Positions 1-8,637 of a stretch of 64,000 nucleotides of DNA are shown piece by piece. The notes under the pieces are model-generated. The model made no database searches and was not told the origin of the DNA. It saw nothing but the letters and a program-made list of their open reading frames with translations. Position 1 is the stretch's first letter. Each line of letters starts with the position of its first letter. The stretch comes from UMGS1532 sp045542355 (GTDB lineage Bacteria > Bacillota > Clostridia > Oscillospirales > Acutalibacteraceae): assembly GCA_045542355.1 (NCBI GenBank), contig JAZQKX010000042.1, positions 26,093-90,092 on the forward strand, in the 5' to 3' direction. A program made the translations under genes and the position numbers.

Positions 1-80
1 ACAATAGGGATCTGGCGAGGCTCACCATTACCGGGAGTATATCCACCCTGTACACACTTGGTTTCTATATTAAAACTCAT
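1..80 (-). CDS. O-acetylhomoserine sulfhydrylase, N-terminal fragment
   Basis: Only the first 26 codons lie in the window; the gene runs off the left edge. The start contains TKCVQGGYTP followed by NGEPRQIPIY-like residues, the typical opening of PLP-dependent O-acetylhomoserine (thiol)-lyases (MetY/Met17), which make homocysteine from O-acetylhomoserine and sulfide. The ATG at 80-78 has a GGAG ribosome site that overlaps the stop codon of the upstream amidohydrolase gene, so the two are probably co-transcribed and translationally coupled. The PLP lysine and the rest of the fold are outside the window, so the call rests on the N-terminus alone. Confidence 0.75.
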   Translation of the reverse strand, partial: MSFNIETKCVQGGYTPGNGEPRQIPI

Positions 81-85
81 TATCA

Positions 86-895
86 TCACTCCAAGTTAAG
101 AATTTTTTTAGCGTTCATATTTAGTATACACTGATATTCCGATTCGTCAAGTCCTAATTCGAAAATTGCTTTAAGTTCCGAAGCTACAGACCACATGGGG
201 TAATCAGTGCCGAAAAGCACCTTATTCGCTCCCCACTTGCGGATAAGCTCCTTGGCTTTTTTATGGGACATAAAGCGGAAACTTGAGGAAGTATCCACAT
301 AAAAATTAGGAAGGTTTGCCATCCTTTCAGCCGCTTCATCCCACACCGACCAGCCACCCAAATGAGCGCCGATAACGGTTAAGCCAGTATATATTTCCAT
401 TATGGGAAGCATACGGTTAGGGTTTGAAAAATCAAATCTGCGGTCGCCTGTATGCATTAATATGGGAATACCATCACTCTCGCAAAGCTCGTAGATTTTT
501 AAGCATCGGTAGTCATCAATCTTAAACCTCTGAATGTCGGGATGCAGTTTGACACCCTTTAAGCCAAGGGATTTTAAATGTTGGAAATCCGCTTTGATAT
601 CCCCACTGTCGGGATGAAGCGTACCGTAGCCAGTGAACATTCCATTGGATTTTTCCACTTCACCAGCTATGAATTCGTTGATACTCGCAACCTGCTTTGG
701 AGTTGTGGCAACAGACTGCACCAGAAAGTGGTCTACACCATCCTTTACCCCTTTTTCCAATAAATCAGCCGCTGTACCCTTACATTCGGAATGTAAGCCG
801 TAGAAGGTGTCTGTACCCTCTACGGCTCTTTCGGCAATTTTTTCGGGATAAATATGACAGTGAAAATCTATTAAGTAGTATTTTCCGTCAATCAT
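86..895 (-). CDS. Amidohydrolase-family metal-dependent hydrolase
   Basis: A 269-residue TIM-barrel protein of the amidohydrolase_2 (ACMSD-like) family, which hydrolyses or decarboxylates small carboxylates at a divalent metal. The expected ligands are visible: HxH near residue 12 (DFHCH), a central His in ILMHTGD, a further His in IGAHLGG and the Asp in LFGTDYP. The length is normal for the family and the site looks intact, unlike the two degenerate barrels encoded just upstream. It sits 7 bp downstream of the barrel-ligase fusion gene, in what looks like the Leu T-box transcript. The substrate cannot be told from sequence. Confidence 0.8.
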   Translation of the reverse strand: MIDGKYYLIDFHCHIYPEKIAERAVEGTDTFYGLHSECKGTAADLLEKGVKDGVDHFLVQSVATTPKQVASINEFIAGEVEKSNGMFTGYGTLHPDSGDIKADFQHLKSLGLKGVKLHPDIQRFKIDDYRCLKIYELCESDGIPILMHTGDRRFDFSNPNRMLPIMEIYTGLTVIGAHLGGWSVWDEAAERMANLPNFYVDTSSSFRFMSHKKAKELIRKWGANKVLFGTDYPMWSVASELKAIFELGLDESEYQCILNMNAKKILNLE

Positions 896-902
896 TTATT
901 TG

Positions 903-3395
903 TCACCCGTCTAATCCTAATTTCTTTGCGGCATTCTCACGCATTTTATACTTGAGGATTTTACCAGCCGCATTCATCGGGAAGCTATCAACAAAATCGA
1001 TATATCTCGGTACCTTATGACGAGCCATGTGAGCCGCGATGTAGGACTTCATTTCCTCCTCGGTCATGCTTTCACCCTCTTTAAGGATAATACAAGCCAT
1101 GATTTCTTCACCGTATTGCTTATCGGGAACACCGATAACCTGCACGTCACTTACCTTATCGCAGGTATAGATAAACTCCTCAATTTCTTTGGGATAAATA
1201 TTTTCACCGCCGCGGATTATCATATCCTTAAGTCTGCCTGTGATGAGATAGGTGCCGTCGGGTCTGCGACAGGCAAGGTCACCCGTGTGGAGCCAACCGT
1301 CCTTATCAATGGCTTCGGCTGTGGCTTTAGGCATTTTATAATAGCCTTTCATTATATTATAGCCACGGGCAACAAATTCACCATTTACACCATCGGGGCA
1401 GTCTTCCCCTGTTTCAGGGTCAACAATTTTACATTCAACATTTGCAAAGTCACTACCGACAGTTTCGGTACGAACTTCCAAGGAGTCATAATAACTGCTC
1501 ATGGTACAACCCGGACTTGCCTCGGTTTGACCATAAACCGACACAATCTGCTTCATGTTCATAACTTCTGTTGCGCGTTTCATAAGGTCGGCAGGACAGT
1601 TGGCTCCCGCCATGATGCCAGTACGAATATAAGAGAAGTCGGTTTTGGAAAAATCGGGATGCTCCATCATTGCGATAAACATGGTGGGAACACCGTTAAA
1701 GCAGGTAATGTGTTCGTTGTGGACACAGGAAAGCGCGGGTTTGGGTGAGAAGTAAGGCAAGGGATACATAGTGGCGCCATGGGTCATAGATGCGGTCATG
1801 GAAAGCACCATACCGAAGCAGTGGAACATGGGCACCTGTATCATCATGCGGTCAGCGGTGGATAAATCCATGTGGTCGCCGATGTATTTACCGTTGTTTA
1901 CTACATTATAATGGGTAAGCATTACACCCTTAGGGAATCCTGTTGTGCCTGAGGTATACTGCATGTTACAAACGTCGTCCTTATCAACGGCGGCAGCCAT
2001 GCGCTTAACCTCATCAAGAGGTACCTGAGAAGCACGGTCGATGGCTTCACTCCAAGTTAGGCAGCCTTTTTGCTTGAAACCAACAGTAATGGCATTACGC
2101 AGAAAAGGCAGACGTCTTGCATGTAAGGGCTGACCGGGCTTTATGTTTGCAAGTTCAGGACAAAGCTCTGCAATTATCTCACCATATTTGCAATCCTTTC
2201 CGCCCTCCGTCATGATAAGGGTATGGGTATCGGACTGACGGAGCAGATATTCAACCTCATGAATTTTATACGCAGTGTTAACAGTTACCAAAACAGCGCC
2301 GATTTTAGCCGCTGCCCAGAAAGCAATATACCACTGGGGAACGTTTGAAGCCCATACAGCAACATGAGTACCTGCCTTTACACCTAAAGCAATGAGAGAA
2401 CGGGCAAAGGTATCCACATCATCACGGAATTCGCTGTATGTTCTTGTGTAATCGAGGGTGGTATACTTAAAGGCATACTGGTCGGGGAATTCCTCAACCA
2501 TTCGGTCGAGTACATCAGAAAAGGTTGCATCAATAAGCAAATCCTTCTTCCAAACAAAACGACCTGTGTGAGCCTCATTGTAATATAAAGTACGCTCGTT
2601 GCGGGAGGTGTCGCTATATTGCTTCATATAGTTAACAAACTGGGAGAAGATTATCTCCATGTCGTCAAGCTCTTCGCACCAGGTTGGATCCCAAACCAAG
2701 GAAATGAAGCCGTCATAGTTAACCGAGCGTAAGGTAAGCATCATTTCACGCACAGGAAGGTCACCCTCACCTGCCAGACAGTATTCCAGACCGTTGTCCG
2801 TCATAACTGCATCGTTAAGCTGAACGTGCTTAATATATTTTCCTAAGTTCTGAATAATTTCCTCAGAACTCTCTCCACCATAGAAATAAGCGGCGGACAT
2901 CTGCCACAGTGCGGCAAGATTATCAGAAGCGAAAATGTTGAGAAGTTCGCGAAGTTGTTTTGTGTTTGCATACATTCCAGAGGTTTCTATAAGGAGAGTT
3001 ACTTCCTGCTCCTCTGCCTTGGGCAAAACGTTTTCAATAACATTTTTAATCGTTGCTTCACTTCCCCCCTCCATCGCTCTCATACGAACGAAGGGAATGT
3101 GAAGATTGGATGCAATACCCATACAACGACGTATTTCGTCTATAATGCTCTCGTCATTACCCTCAGCACCTAAGTCGAGAATTGCATCAATACAAGGTAT
3201 CTGAATTTTTTTCTCATACATACGGCGGAGAGTTGCTGCGGCGGCATAATCGTGGAATGCCCCGTCCTTATCGGTGAAGAGGCGATTATTTATATTGTGC
3301 AATTCAATGCCCTGAAATTTGAGCTCAGCGGCAATGTCGAGAAAATCCTCGAAAGAGCTGTTGTGCCAACCCTTAGTGGAAAAAGACAATTTCAT
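903..3395 (-). CDS. Sugar-isomerase-like TIM barrel fused to AMP-forming acyl-CoA ligase
   Basis: An 830-residue fusion. Residues 1-262 resemble xylose-isomerase-like (AP_endonuc_2) barrels; residues 285-825 form a full acyl-CoA synthetase with YTSGTTGFPKG (ATP loop), GWLHTGD, and the C-terminal catalytic Lys in AAGKILK. The ligase should make an acyl-AMP and then the CoA thioester. In the barrel the first metal Glu (IET, 135-137) and the GEGD motif remain. The usual Asp/His strand reads WQMSAA, HVH reads HVQ (190-192) and the last Glu is Val234, so the isomerase site is probably dead. The gene follows the LeuA-like gene with its ribosome site (GAGGAGG) inside the latter's last codons, so it is under the Leu T-box. 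Inference: a branched short-chain acid, perhaps isovalerate, is the substrate. Confidence 0.85.
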   Translation of the reverse strand: MKLSFSTKGWHNSSFEDFLDIAAELKFQGIELHNINNRLFTDKDGAFHDYAAAATLRRMYEKKIQIPCIDAILDLGAEGNDESIIDEIRRCMGIASNLHIPFVRMRAMEGGSEATIKNVIENVLPKAEEQEVTLLIETSGMYANTKQLRELLNIFASDNLAALWQMSAAYFYGGESSEEIIQNLGKYIKHVQLNDAVMTDNGLEYCLAGEGDLPVREMMLTLRSVNYDGFISLVWDPTWCEELDDMEIIFSQFVNYMKQYSDTSRNERTLYYNEAHTGRFVWKKDLLIDATFSDVLDRMVEEFPDQYAFKYTTLDYTRTYSEFRDDVDTFARSLIALGVKAGTHVAVWASNVPQWYIAFWAAAKIGAVLVTVNTAYKIHEVEYLLRQSDTHTLIMTEGGKDCKYGEIIAELCPELANIKPGQPLHARRLPFLRNAITVGFKQKGCLTWSEAIDRASQVPLDEVKRMAAAVDKDDVCNMQYTSGTTGFPKGVMLTHYNVVNNGKYIGDHMDLSTADRMMIQVPMFHCFGMVLSMTASMTHGATMYPLPYFSPKPALSCVHNEHITCFNGVPTMFIAMMEHPDFSKTDFSYIRTGIMAGANCPADLMKRATEVMNMKQIVSVYGQTEASPGCTMSSYYDSLEVRTETVGSDFANVECKIVDPETGEDCPDGVNGEFVARGYNIMKGYYKMPKATAEAIDKDGWLHTGDLACRRPDGTYLITGRLKDMIIRGGENIYPKEIEEFIYTCDKVSDVQVIGVPDKQYGEEIMACIILKEGESMTEEEMKSYIAAHMARHKVPRYIDFVDSFPMNAAGKILKYKMRENAAKKLGLDG

Positions 3396-3398
3396 GGA

Positions 3399-4778
3399 TT
3401 ACGCCTCCTCATAAACAATCTTGTTAACAGCATTAATGTAAGCGCGGATACTTGCACCGATAATGTCGGTGGAAATACCATTTCCTGAATAAAGCTTACC
3501 GTCGCTACGGAGCTTAACAACAGCCTGACCCATAGCCTCTTTTCCCTCGGTAACAGACTGTATCTGGAAATCATCCAGCTCATAGTGATGACCGATTATC
3601 TGCTCTACAGCTAAGAAAGCGGCATCTATAGGACCGTCACCAATGCTGACGCCCTGCATTGTCTTGCCGTCCTTTTCGAGGGTTATCTGGGCACTGGCGG
3701 TGATGATATTTCCGCTGTTTACCACATAATTTTTAAGCTGATATGTGGCAGGTACCTGCAGGGCAACAGATGCTACAATAGCATCCAGTTCCTTAGCACC
3801 TACATTTTTCTTTGCGGCAACTCTCTGGAACTCCTCATAAACCTTTGAGCAATCCTCTTCTGATAAATCGTAGCCCAAAACATTAACAGCAGAAATCACA
3901 CTCTGCTGGTCGTCATTAGCATCCAGATGGATACCGCTATCGTCAGACTCTGCAACAGTTACAGCGGATTTTTGATTGTTAGCGTTGTCTGAAATCCACA
4001 TAACCTGTTTAACGATTCTATGAAGCTCGGTGTAGCGGACCTGACTGGATAAATCAAAGTTAACACCGCAATTTTTAATCAAATCGGCAAAAATTTCCAG
4101 TGAAGTTCCGTCGCCGCCTATATCGGTCTTAACAAAATCTGCACTCTTTCTTACAGCTAAAACCGCCGAAGCAACGGCAAGACCGTTTTTATTATTACAG
4201 CTAACACCAACGGGAACAGAAACCTTTTCGGCAATACCATCGATAAACTCGGCGAAGGCATCGGGAAGCATACCGTCCGCTGAATCACAAATTGAAACAC
4301 TTGTTGCACCTGCAGCAACAGCGACATTTACAGCGTCAATTAAGAAATCAGGCTCAGCGCGGGTTGCATCAATGGCACAAAACTCAACCTCCGGACATTT
4401 CTCCTTAGCCGCAGAAACTGTGGATTTAATCCACTCCAGCATAACTGGAGGTTTTTTATGGCAGGTATACTCCATACCTACAGGAGAAACGGGAAGCTCA
4501 ATTCTAATTAGAGGGTGCTCTGCTGCGCTCAAAGCCGCCGATGCGTCCTCAATGCTTTCCATACTGCTACCAGCCGCAACCGAAAGAACACTATTCTTTA
4601 CAAAGGAAGAAACTGTGCGAACAAGGAGAGTGTCTACCCTTTTGTTGCTGATTTCGGGAAGCTCGATAATATCAGCGTTTAATTTCTCGAGCTGTCGTGC
4701 AATTTCAATTTTCTCCTTAAAAGAGAATGCGCTTCCCTCTTTGCAAAGAGTTGCGTCTGCGATTTTTACCTGTTTCAT
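3399..4778 (-). CDS. 2-isopropylmalate synthase-like protein lacking catalytic motifs
   Basis: A 459-residue relative of LeuA/citramalate synthase: DRE-TIM barrel (about 1-240), linker helices, and a recognisable LeuA dimer/allosteric domain (about 325-455). The ATG at 4778 is chosen because AGAAAGG lies 8 bases upstream; a longer frame reaching 4829 would start inside the T-box terminator. The key catalytic motifs are absent. The usual LRDGEQ reads LCKEG (11-15), HxHND reads SCNNK (193-197), and the GERAGN loop reads IGGDGTS (220-226), so the arginine and metal ligands are missing. It is probably a pseudoenzyme or has a new activity. A leucine T-box precedes it, and the ligase fusion follows after 3 bp. 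Confidence 0.8.
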   Translation of the reverse strand: MKQVKIADATLCKEGSAFSFKEKIEIARQLEKLNADIIELPEISNKRVDTLLVRTVSSFVKNSVLSVAAGSSMESIEDASAALSAAEHPLIRIELPVSPVGMEYTCHKKPPVMLEWIKSTVSAAKEKCPEVEFCAIDATRAEPDFLIDAVNVAVAAGATSVSICDSADGMLPDAFAEFIDGIAEKVSVPVGVSCNNKNGLAVASAVLAVRKSADFVKTDIGGDGTSLEIFADLIKNCGVNFDLSSQVRYTELHRIVKQVMWISDNANNQKSAVTVAESDDSGIHLDANDDQQSVISAVNVLGYDLSEEDCSKVYEEFQRVAAKKNVGAKELDAIVASVALQVPATYQLKNYVVNSGNIITASAQITLEKDGKTMQGVSIGDGPIDAAFLAVEQIIGHHYELDDFQIQSVTEGKEAMGQAVVKLRSDGKLYSGNGISTDIIGASIRAYINAVNKIVYEEA

Positions 4779-4825
4779 AAAATCAATCCTTTCTGATTTT
4801 AGAGAGCCAAAATTAGGTGCAGTAA

Positions 4826-5096
4826 ACAAAAAGCCCTGAAGAAGCTATATGCTTCCTCAGGGACGAAAATTATTCCGCGGTACCACCCTGGTTGCTGAAA
4901 ACAGCCACCTTATAAAAGCTCCACTAAGCTTTCTGCCATGATAACGGGGCAATCCGTGACCGCTTACTATGGTTTCAGCAGCCCTGCTCAGGAATGAGAC
5001 TTGACACTATCCCAACGCACTGTCTTGCACCAAACGACAGCTCTCTGAAGCGAACAAGAGGATATACAATAATTCCATCAACGCATTTTCAATATG
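4826..5096 (-). promoter_or_regulatory. T-box leader, leucine specifier (CTC)
   Basis: The T-box core AGGGTGGTACCGCG is at 4889-4876, within an antiterminator arm. It is followed by a GC-rich hairpin and T run (4863-4829), the competing terminator. Stem I carries AGAGAG and the distal GGTGCAAGAC loop. By alignment with the two other leaders in this window, the specifier is CTC (4998-4996, Leu), followed by A and then a CCTGAG stretch. Uncharged tRNA-Leu should therefore allow read-through into the LeuA-like gene and the ligase fusion. The specifier is a manual assignment. Confidence 0.92.
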
Positions 5097-5101
5097 CGAC
5101 T

Positions 5102-5130
5102 ATTATAACACCGCAAATTTCCTTTGTCAA
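5102..5130 (-). promoter_or_regulatory. Sigma-A promoter of the Leu T-box unit
   Basis: TTGACA (5130-5125) and TATAAT (5107-5102) are perfect consensus hexamers separated by 17 bp, just downstream of the ilvE terminator and upstream of the T-box leader. Confidence 0.9.
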
Positions 5131-5137
5131 CAGTTTT

Positions 5138-5180
5138 TTAAAAAAAGTCAGCAAGTAAATCACCAAGGACTTACCTGCTG
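5138..5180 (-). terminator. Terminator after ilvE
   Basis: A 13-bp stem (CAGCAGGTAAGTC pairing with GATTTACTTGCTG, two G-T pairs) is followed by a T-rich tract. It closes the Val T-box operon immediately before the Leu T-box promoter. Confidence 0.85.
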
Positions 5181-5187
5181 TTTTATA

Positions 5188-6252
5188 TTACTTAATTAAC
5201 GAAGTCCAGCCGAACTCATCGGGAATATTACCCCACTGGATACCTGTTAAGGTATCGTAAAGATGCTGGGTAACCTCGCCGATTTGTCCGTTATTTACTG
5301 GATACTTTTTGCCTTTATAGCAAAGCTCACCGATGGGAGAAACAACGGCAGCGGTACCGCAACCCCAAGCTTCTTCGAGAGTGCCCTTTTCCATTGCATC
5401 CTCGAGCTCATCAATGCTTAAAAGTCTTTCGCTAACCTTGTAGCCTTCCTTCTTAAGCACCTCAATACAGGACTTACGGGTTATTCCAGGTAGGATTGAG
5501 CCTGTGAGGGCGGGAGTGATTATCTCACCATCAATTTTGAACATAACGTTCATGGCGCCAACCTCTTCAATATATTTACGCTCAACACCGTCGAGCCAGA
5601 GCACCTGAGAATAGCCCTGCTCCTCTGCTCTCTGACCTGCACGGTTACTTGCGGCATAGTTACCGCCGCACTTTGCATAACCAGTACCGCCACGGACAGC
5701 ACGAACATCCTCGGACTCTATCATAATTTTAACGGGGTTGATACCCTCTTTATAATAGCTTCCAACAGGAGATGCGATTATCATAAATCTTGCATTGTGA
5801 ACAGCATGAACACCCAATGTTTCGTCATTACCGTACATAAAGGGTCTGAGATAAAGGGATGTACCGGGTGCTGAGGGGGTCCAATCCTGCTCTAAAGCAA
5901 CGAATTTTTCGAGAATTTCCATTGCCATGTTCTCGTCAATCTGAGGCAGACAGAGTCTCTCGGCAGAATTATTCATTCTGCGGATGTTTTCAATGGCTCT
6001 GAAAAGCTGAACCTTACCGTCTTTTCTGCGATATGCCTTAAGTCCCTCGAAAATCTCGGAGCCATAGTGCAATACTGTGGAAGCAGGGTGAATCATAAAC
6101 TCACCAAAGGGTACGATACGAGCATCATGCCAACCGATATCCTTGGAATAATCCATGATAAACATGTGGTCGGTAAAAATCTGACCGAAGCCTAAAGTGG
6201 ATGCTTCGGGCTTAACTTTCGGGGTGGAAACCTTAGTGATTTTGATATCCAT
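5188..6252 (-). CDS. ilvE: Branched-chain amino acid aminotransferase
   Basis: A 354-residue class IV PLP aminotransferase of the long (BCAT group II) type. It interconverts Val, Leu and Ile with their 2-oxoacids using glutamate/2-oxoglutarate. Family hallmarks are seen: HYGSEIFEGLKAYR near residue 61, RRMNNSAERLCLP, YLRPFMYGN, and KCGGNYAASNRAG, which carries the PLP Lys. The ATG has AAAGGAG upstream. It is the last gene of the Val T-box operon, 21 bp after the oxidoreductase gamma subunit, and ends at a strong terminator. Its place next to a 2-oxoacid:ferredoxin oxidoreductase and acyl-CoA ligases suggests that it finishes amino-acid synthesis from acyl-CoA-derived 2-oxoacids. Confidence 0.96.
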   Translation of the reverse strand: MDIKITKVSTPKVKPEASTLGFGQIFTDHMFIMDYSKDIGWHDARIVPFGEFMIHPASTVLHYGSEIFEGLKAYRRKDGKVQLFRAIENIRRMNNSAERLCLPQIDENMAMEILEKFVALEQDWTPSAPGTSLYLRPFMYGNDETLGVHAVHNARFMIIASPVGSYYKEGINPVKIMIESEDVRAVRGGTGYAKCGGNYAASNRAGQRAEEQGYSQVLWLDGVERKYIEEVGAMNVMFKIDGEIITPALTGSILPGITRKSCIEVLKKEGYKVSERLLSIDELEDAMEKGTLEEAWGCGTAAVVSPIGELCYKGKKYPVNNGQIGEVTQHLYDTLTGIQWGNIPDEFGWTSLIK

Positions 6253-6273
6253 AACGAATTACTCCTTTATATG

Positions 6274-6807
6274 TTAATTATCTCTACCCAATTTAAGAGC
6301 GTTTAGGTTGACTTCCAGCATGTCGGCATGCTTTGCCGAAATAACCTTTGCGAGAGCGGCATTGATAGCCTCCTCGTTGAATTCGCCCAGCTCAGCCATA
6401 AGCTTACCCATGATAATCATATTGGCAAGTTTAGGCATTTTGTTTGTATTTGCAAGTTGGGTTGCGGGGATGTAATGAACGGTTACGTCGGTTCTCTTAA
6501 CCTCACGCTCTACGAGAGAAGAATCAACAAATATTGTGCCACCCGACTGTACTGTATCCTCATATTTATCCAGCGAGGGCAGATTCATAACCACGAGGGT
6601 ATCGGGATTGGAAACTATAGGAGAGCCAACGGGCTCATCACTAACAATGATACCGCAAGAGGCTGTACCTCCACGCATTTCAGGGCCATAAGACGGAAGC
6701 CAACTAATCTGCTTATTTTCAATAAGGCCCTTATAGGCAAGGAACTTACCAGCGAAAAGGATACCCTGACCGCCGAAACCGGCAATAAGAATTTGTTTTG
6801 TACTCAT
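6274..6807 (-). CDS. 2-oxoacid:ferredoxin oxidoreductase, gamma subunit
   Basis: A 177-residue protein with the gamma-domain start GFGGQGILFAGKFLA and the PSYGPEMRGGTASC motif that contacts CoA in pyruvate, 2-oxoglutarate and 2-oxoisovalerate:ferredoxin oxidoreductases. It is the CoA-side subunit of the four-subunit complex encoded by this and the next three genes upstream. AGGAGG precedes the ATG; 13 bp separate it from the beta-subunit gene. Sequence alone does not separate Kor- from Vor-type substrates. The BCAA context favours 2-oxoisovalerate and related branched acids (inference). Confidence 0.93.
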   Translation of the reverse strand: MSTKQILIAGFGGQGILFAGKFLAYKGLIENKQISWLPSYGPEMRGGTASCGIIVSDEPVGSPIVSNPDTLVVMNLPSLDKYEDTVQSGGTIFVDSSLVEREVKRTDVTVHYIPATQLANTNKMPKLANMIIMGKLMAELGEFNEEAINAALAKVISAKHADMLEVNLNALKLGRDN

Positions 6808-6820
6808 TCCTGCTTCCTCC

Positions 6821-7573
6821 TTATTCCTGATTCTCCGCAGAGCGGTCTTTATAAACGCCTAAGGGATAGTGGGGAATCATTTTCTCATCAATCCACTCCA
6901 ACGCCTTCTGAGGAGTCATACCCCAGTTTGTGGGACAACTGGAAATAACCTCAACCAGGGAGAAGCCTTTGCCCTCTACCTGATTTTGGAAAGCCTTTTT
7001 GATAGCTTTCTTTGCGTTTTTAACATTCTTAACATTATTAACTGCGACACGCTCGATATATTCGGGACCATCGAGAGTAGCCAACATTTCGGCAACTCTT
7101 ATGGGGAAACCACAGTGGTTAACATCTCTGCCATAGGGAGAAGTCTGGGTAACCTGACCAGGGAGCGATGTGGGTGCCATCTGACCGCCTGTCATACCAT
7201 AGATAGCATTGTTGATAAAGATAATTGTGATATTCTCGTTTCTTGCGGCAGAATGAACGGTCTCGGCCATACCGATAGAAGCCAGGTCGCCGTCGCCCTG
7301 ATATGTAAACACGATGTTATTCTCGGGGTCTGCGCGCTTAACACCTGTTGCAACAGCGGGAGCTCTGCCGTGAGCCGCTTCTATCATATCACAAGTGAAA
7401 TAATTATAAGCCATAACAGAACAGCCAACAGGCGCAATACCTATTGTTCTGCCCTCGATTCCTAATTCATCAATAACCTCGGCAACAAGGCGGTGTACTA
7501 TACCGTGGGTGCAACCGGGGCAATAATGCATGGGGATATCTGCTAATGCTTTGGGTTTATCAAATACTACCAT
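6821..7573 (-). CDS. 2-oxoacid:ferredoxin oxidoreductase, beta (TPP) subunit
   Basis: The 250-residue thiamine-diphosphate subunit. It opens with HYCPGCTHGI and has the TPP motif GDGD followed by INNAIYGMTGGQ. With the alpha subunit it cleaves a 2-oxoacid to an acyl-CoA and CO2, or carboxylates an acyl-CoA when reduced ferredoxin is plentiful. Its ATG overlaps the alpha-subunit stop (TAATG), with GGAGG inside the last alpha codons, so translation is coupled. Length is normal for the four-subunit class. Confidence 0.95.
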   Translation of the reverse strand: MVVFDKPKALADIPMHYCPGCTHGIVHRLVAEVIDELGIEGRTIGIAPVGCSVMAYNYFTCDMIEAAHGRAPAVATGVKRADPENNIVFTYQGDGDLASIGMAETVHSAARNENITIIFINNAIYGMTGGQMAPTSLPGQVTQTSPYGRDVNHCGFPIRVAEMLATLDGPEYIERVAVNNVKNVKNAKKAIKKAFQNQVEGKGFSLVEVISSCPTNWGMTPQKALEWIDEKMIPHYPLGVYKDRSAENQE

Positions 7574-8628
7574 TATTTTGCACCTCCGTTATTGATAGCA
7601 GCTAAAATCTGCTGAGGGTCGGGAATCATGCCGCCTGCCCTATTGCAAAGCTCAACAGGAGCCTTACCGGCAACAGCCAACATAACATCCTCAATCATCT
7701 GACCCATGGAAAGCTCAACCGAAATAAAGCGCTTAACCTGGTTTGCGGCTTTAGCTATAGGAGCATAAGGGAAAGGCCAGAGTGTTATAGGTCTTATCAT
7801 ACCAACCTTAACACCATTTGCTCTTGCTTCATTAATAGCATTCTTGGCAACACGGGCGGCAATACCGAATGCAACAATACAAACTTCTGCATCCTCCATA
7901 AGGTATTCCTCATACATAACCTCGTTTTCCTCTACGGTTTTATACTTCTCATAGCGGGCAAAGTTAAGCTGCTCCAGTTCCTCGGGAACAAGGGACAGAG
8001 AGTTGGTGATATTGTGGAAACGCTCACACTTGGTACCTGTGGTAGCCCAAGGCTTTTCTACAGGAGGAGCAATTTCGAAATCTAAGGAAACAGGCTCCAT
8101 CATCTGACCCATTGTACCATCGGCAAGGAGCATGGTGGTCATGCGATATTTATCGGCAAGGTCAAAGCCCTTAACGGTGAGATCAGCCATTTCCTGAACG
8201 GATGAGGGAGCTAATACTATCATGTGGAAGTCGCCATGAGCGCCACCCTTTGTAGCCTGAAAATAGTCTGCCTGAGATGGCTGAATACCACCGAGACCAG
8301 GGCCGCCACGTTGTACGTTGATAACAAGGGCGGGTAGGTCGGCACCAGCCATATAGGAAAGTCCCTCTCCCTTCAAGGAGATACCTGGGCTTGATGAAGA
8401 TGTCATACATCTTTTACCAGCGGAAGCGGTTCCATATACCATATTAATAGCGGCTACTTCGCTTTCTGCCTGAAGAAATACACCACCAATTTTGGGCATT
8501 CTCTTTGCCATATAAGCGGCAATTTCGGTTTGGGGGGTAATGGGGTAGCCATAGTAATGACGACAGCCTGCAATAATTGCGGCTTCGGCTATAGCCTCGT
8601 TACCTTTCATCAATACTTTATCTGCCAT
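7573..8628 (-). CDS. 2-oxoacid:ferredoxin oxidoreductase, alpha subunit
   Basis: The 351-residue pyrimidine-binding (alpha) subunit. It has GNEAIAEAAIIAGC near the start, the YPITPQTEI motif, SSSSPGISLKGEG and the C-terminal transketolase-like domain ending in a CNRAGG motif. It is the catalytic partner of the TPP subunit. It follows the ferredoxin gene by 9 bp. The subunit order ferredoxin-alpha-beta-gamma is usual for Kor/Vor operons. Substrate choice (2-oxoglutarate or branched 2-oxoacids) is inferred from ilvE and the BCAA T-boxes. Confidence 0.95.
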   Translation of the reverse strand: MADKVLMKGNEAIAEAAIIAGCRHYYGYPITPQTEIAAYMAKRMPKIGGVFLQAESEVAAINMVYGTASAGKRCMTSSSSPGISLKGEGLSYMAGADLPALVINVQRGGPGLGGIQPSQADYFQATKGGAHGDFHMIVLAPSSVQEMADLTVKGFDLADKYRMTTMLLADGTMGQMMEPVSLDFEIAPPVEKPWATTGTKCERFHNITNSLSLVPEELEQLNFARYEKYKTVEENEVMYEEYLMEDAEVCIVAFGIAARVAKNAINEARANGVKVGMIRPITLWPFPYAPIAKAANQVKRFISVELSMGQMIEDVMLAVAGKAPVELCNRAGGMIPDPQQILAAINNGGAK

Positions 8629-8637
8629 TTATATTCA

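Noticed and set aside
1017..1748. Long plus-strand open frame opposite the ligase fusion
   Set aside because: It lies wholly inside a well-supported gene, has no ribosome site and no recognisable domain; it is a shadow frame.
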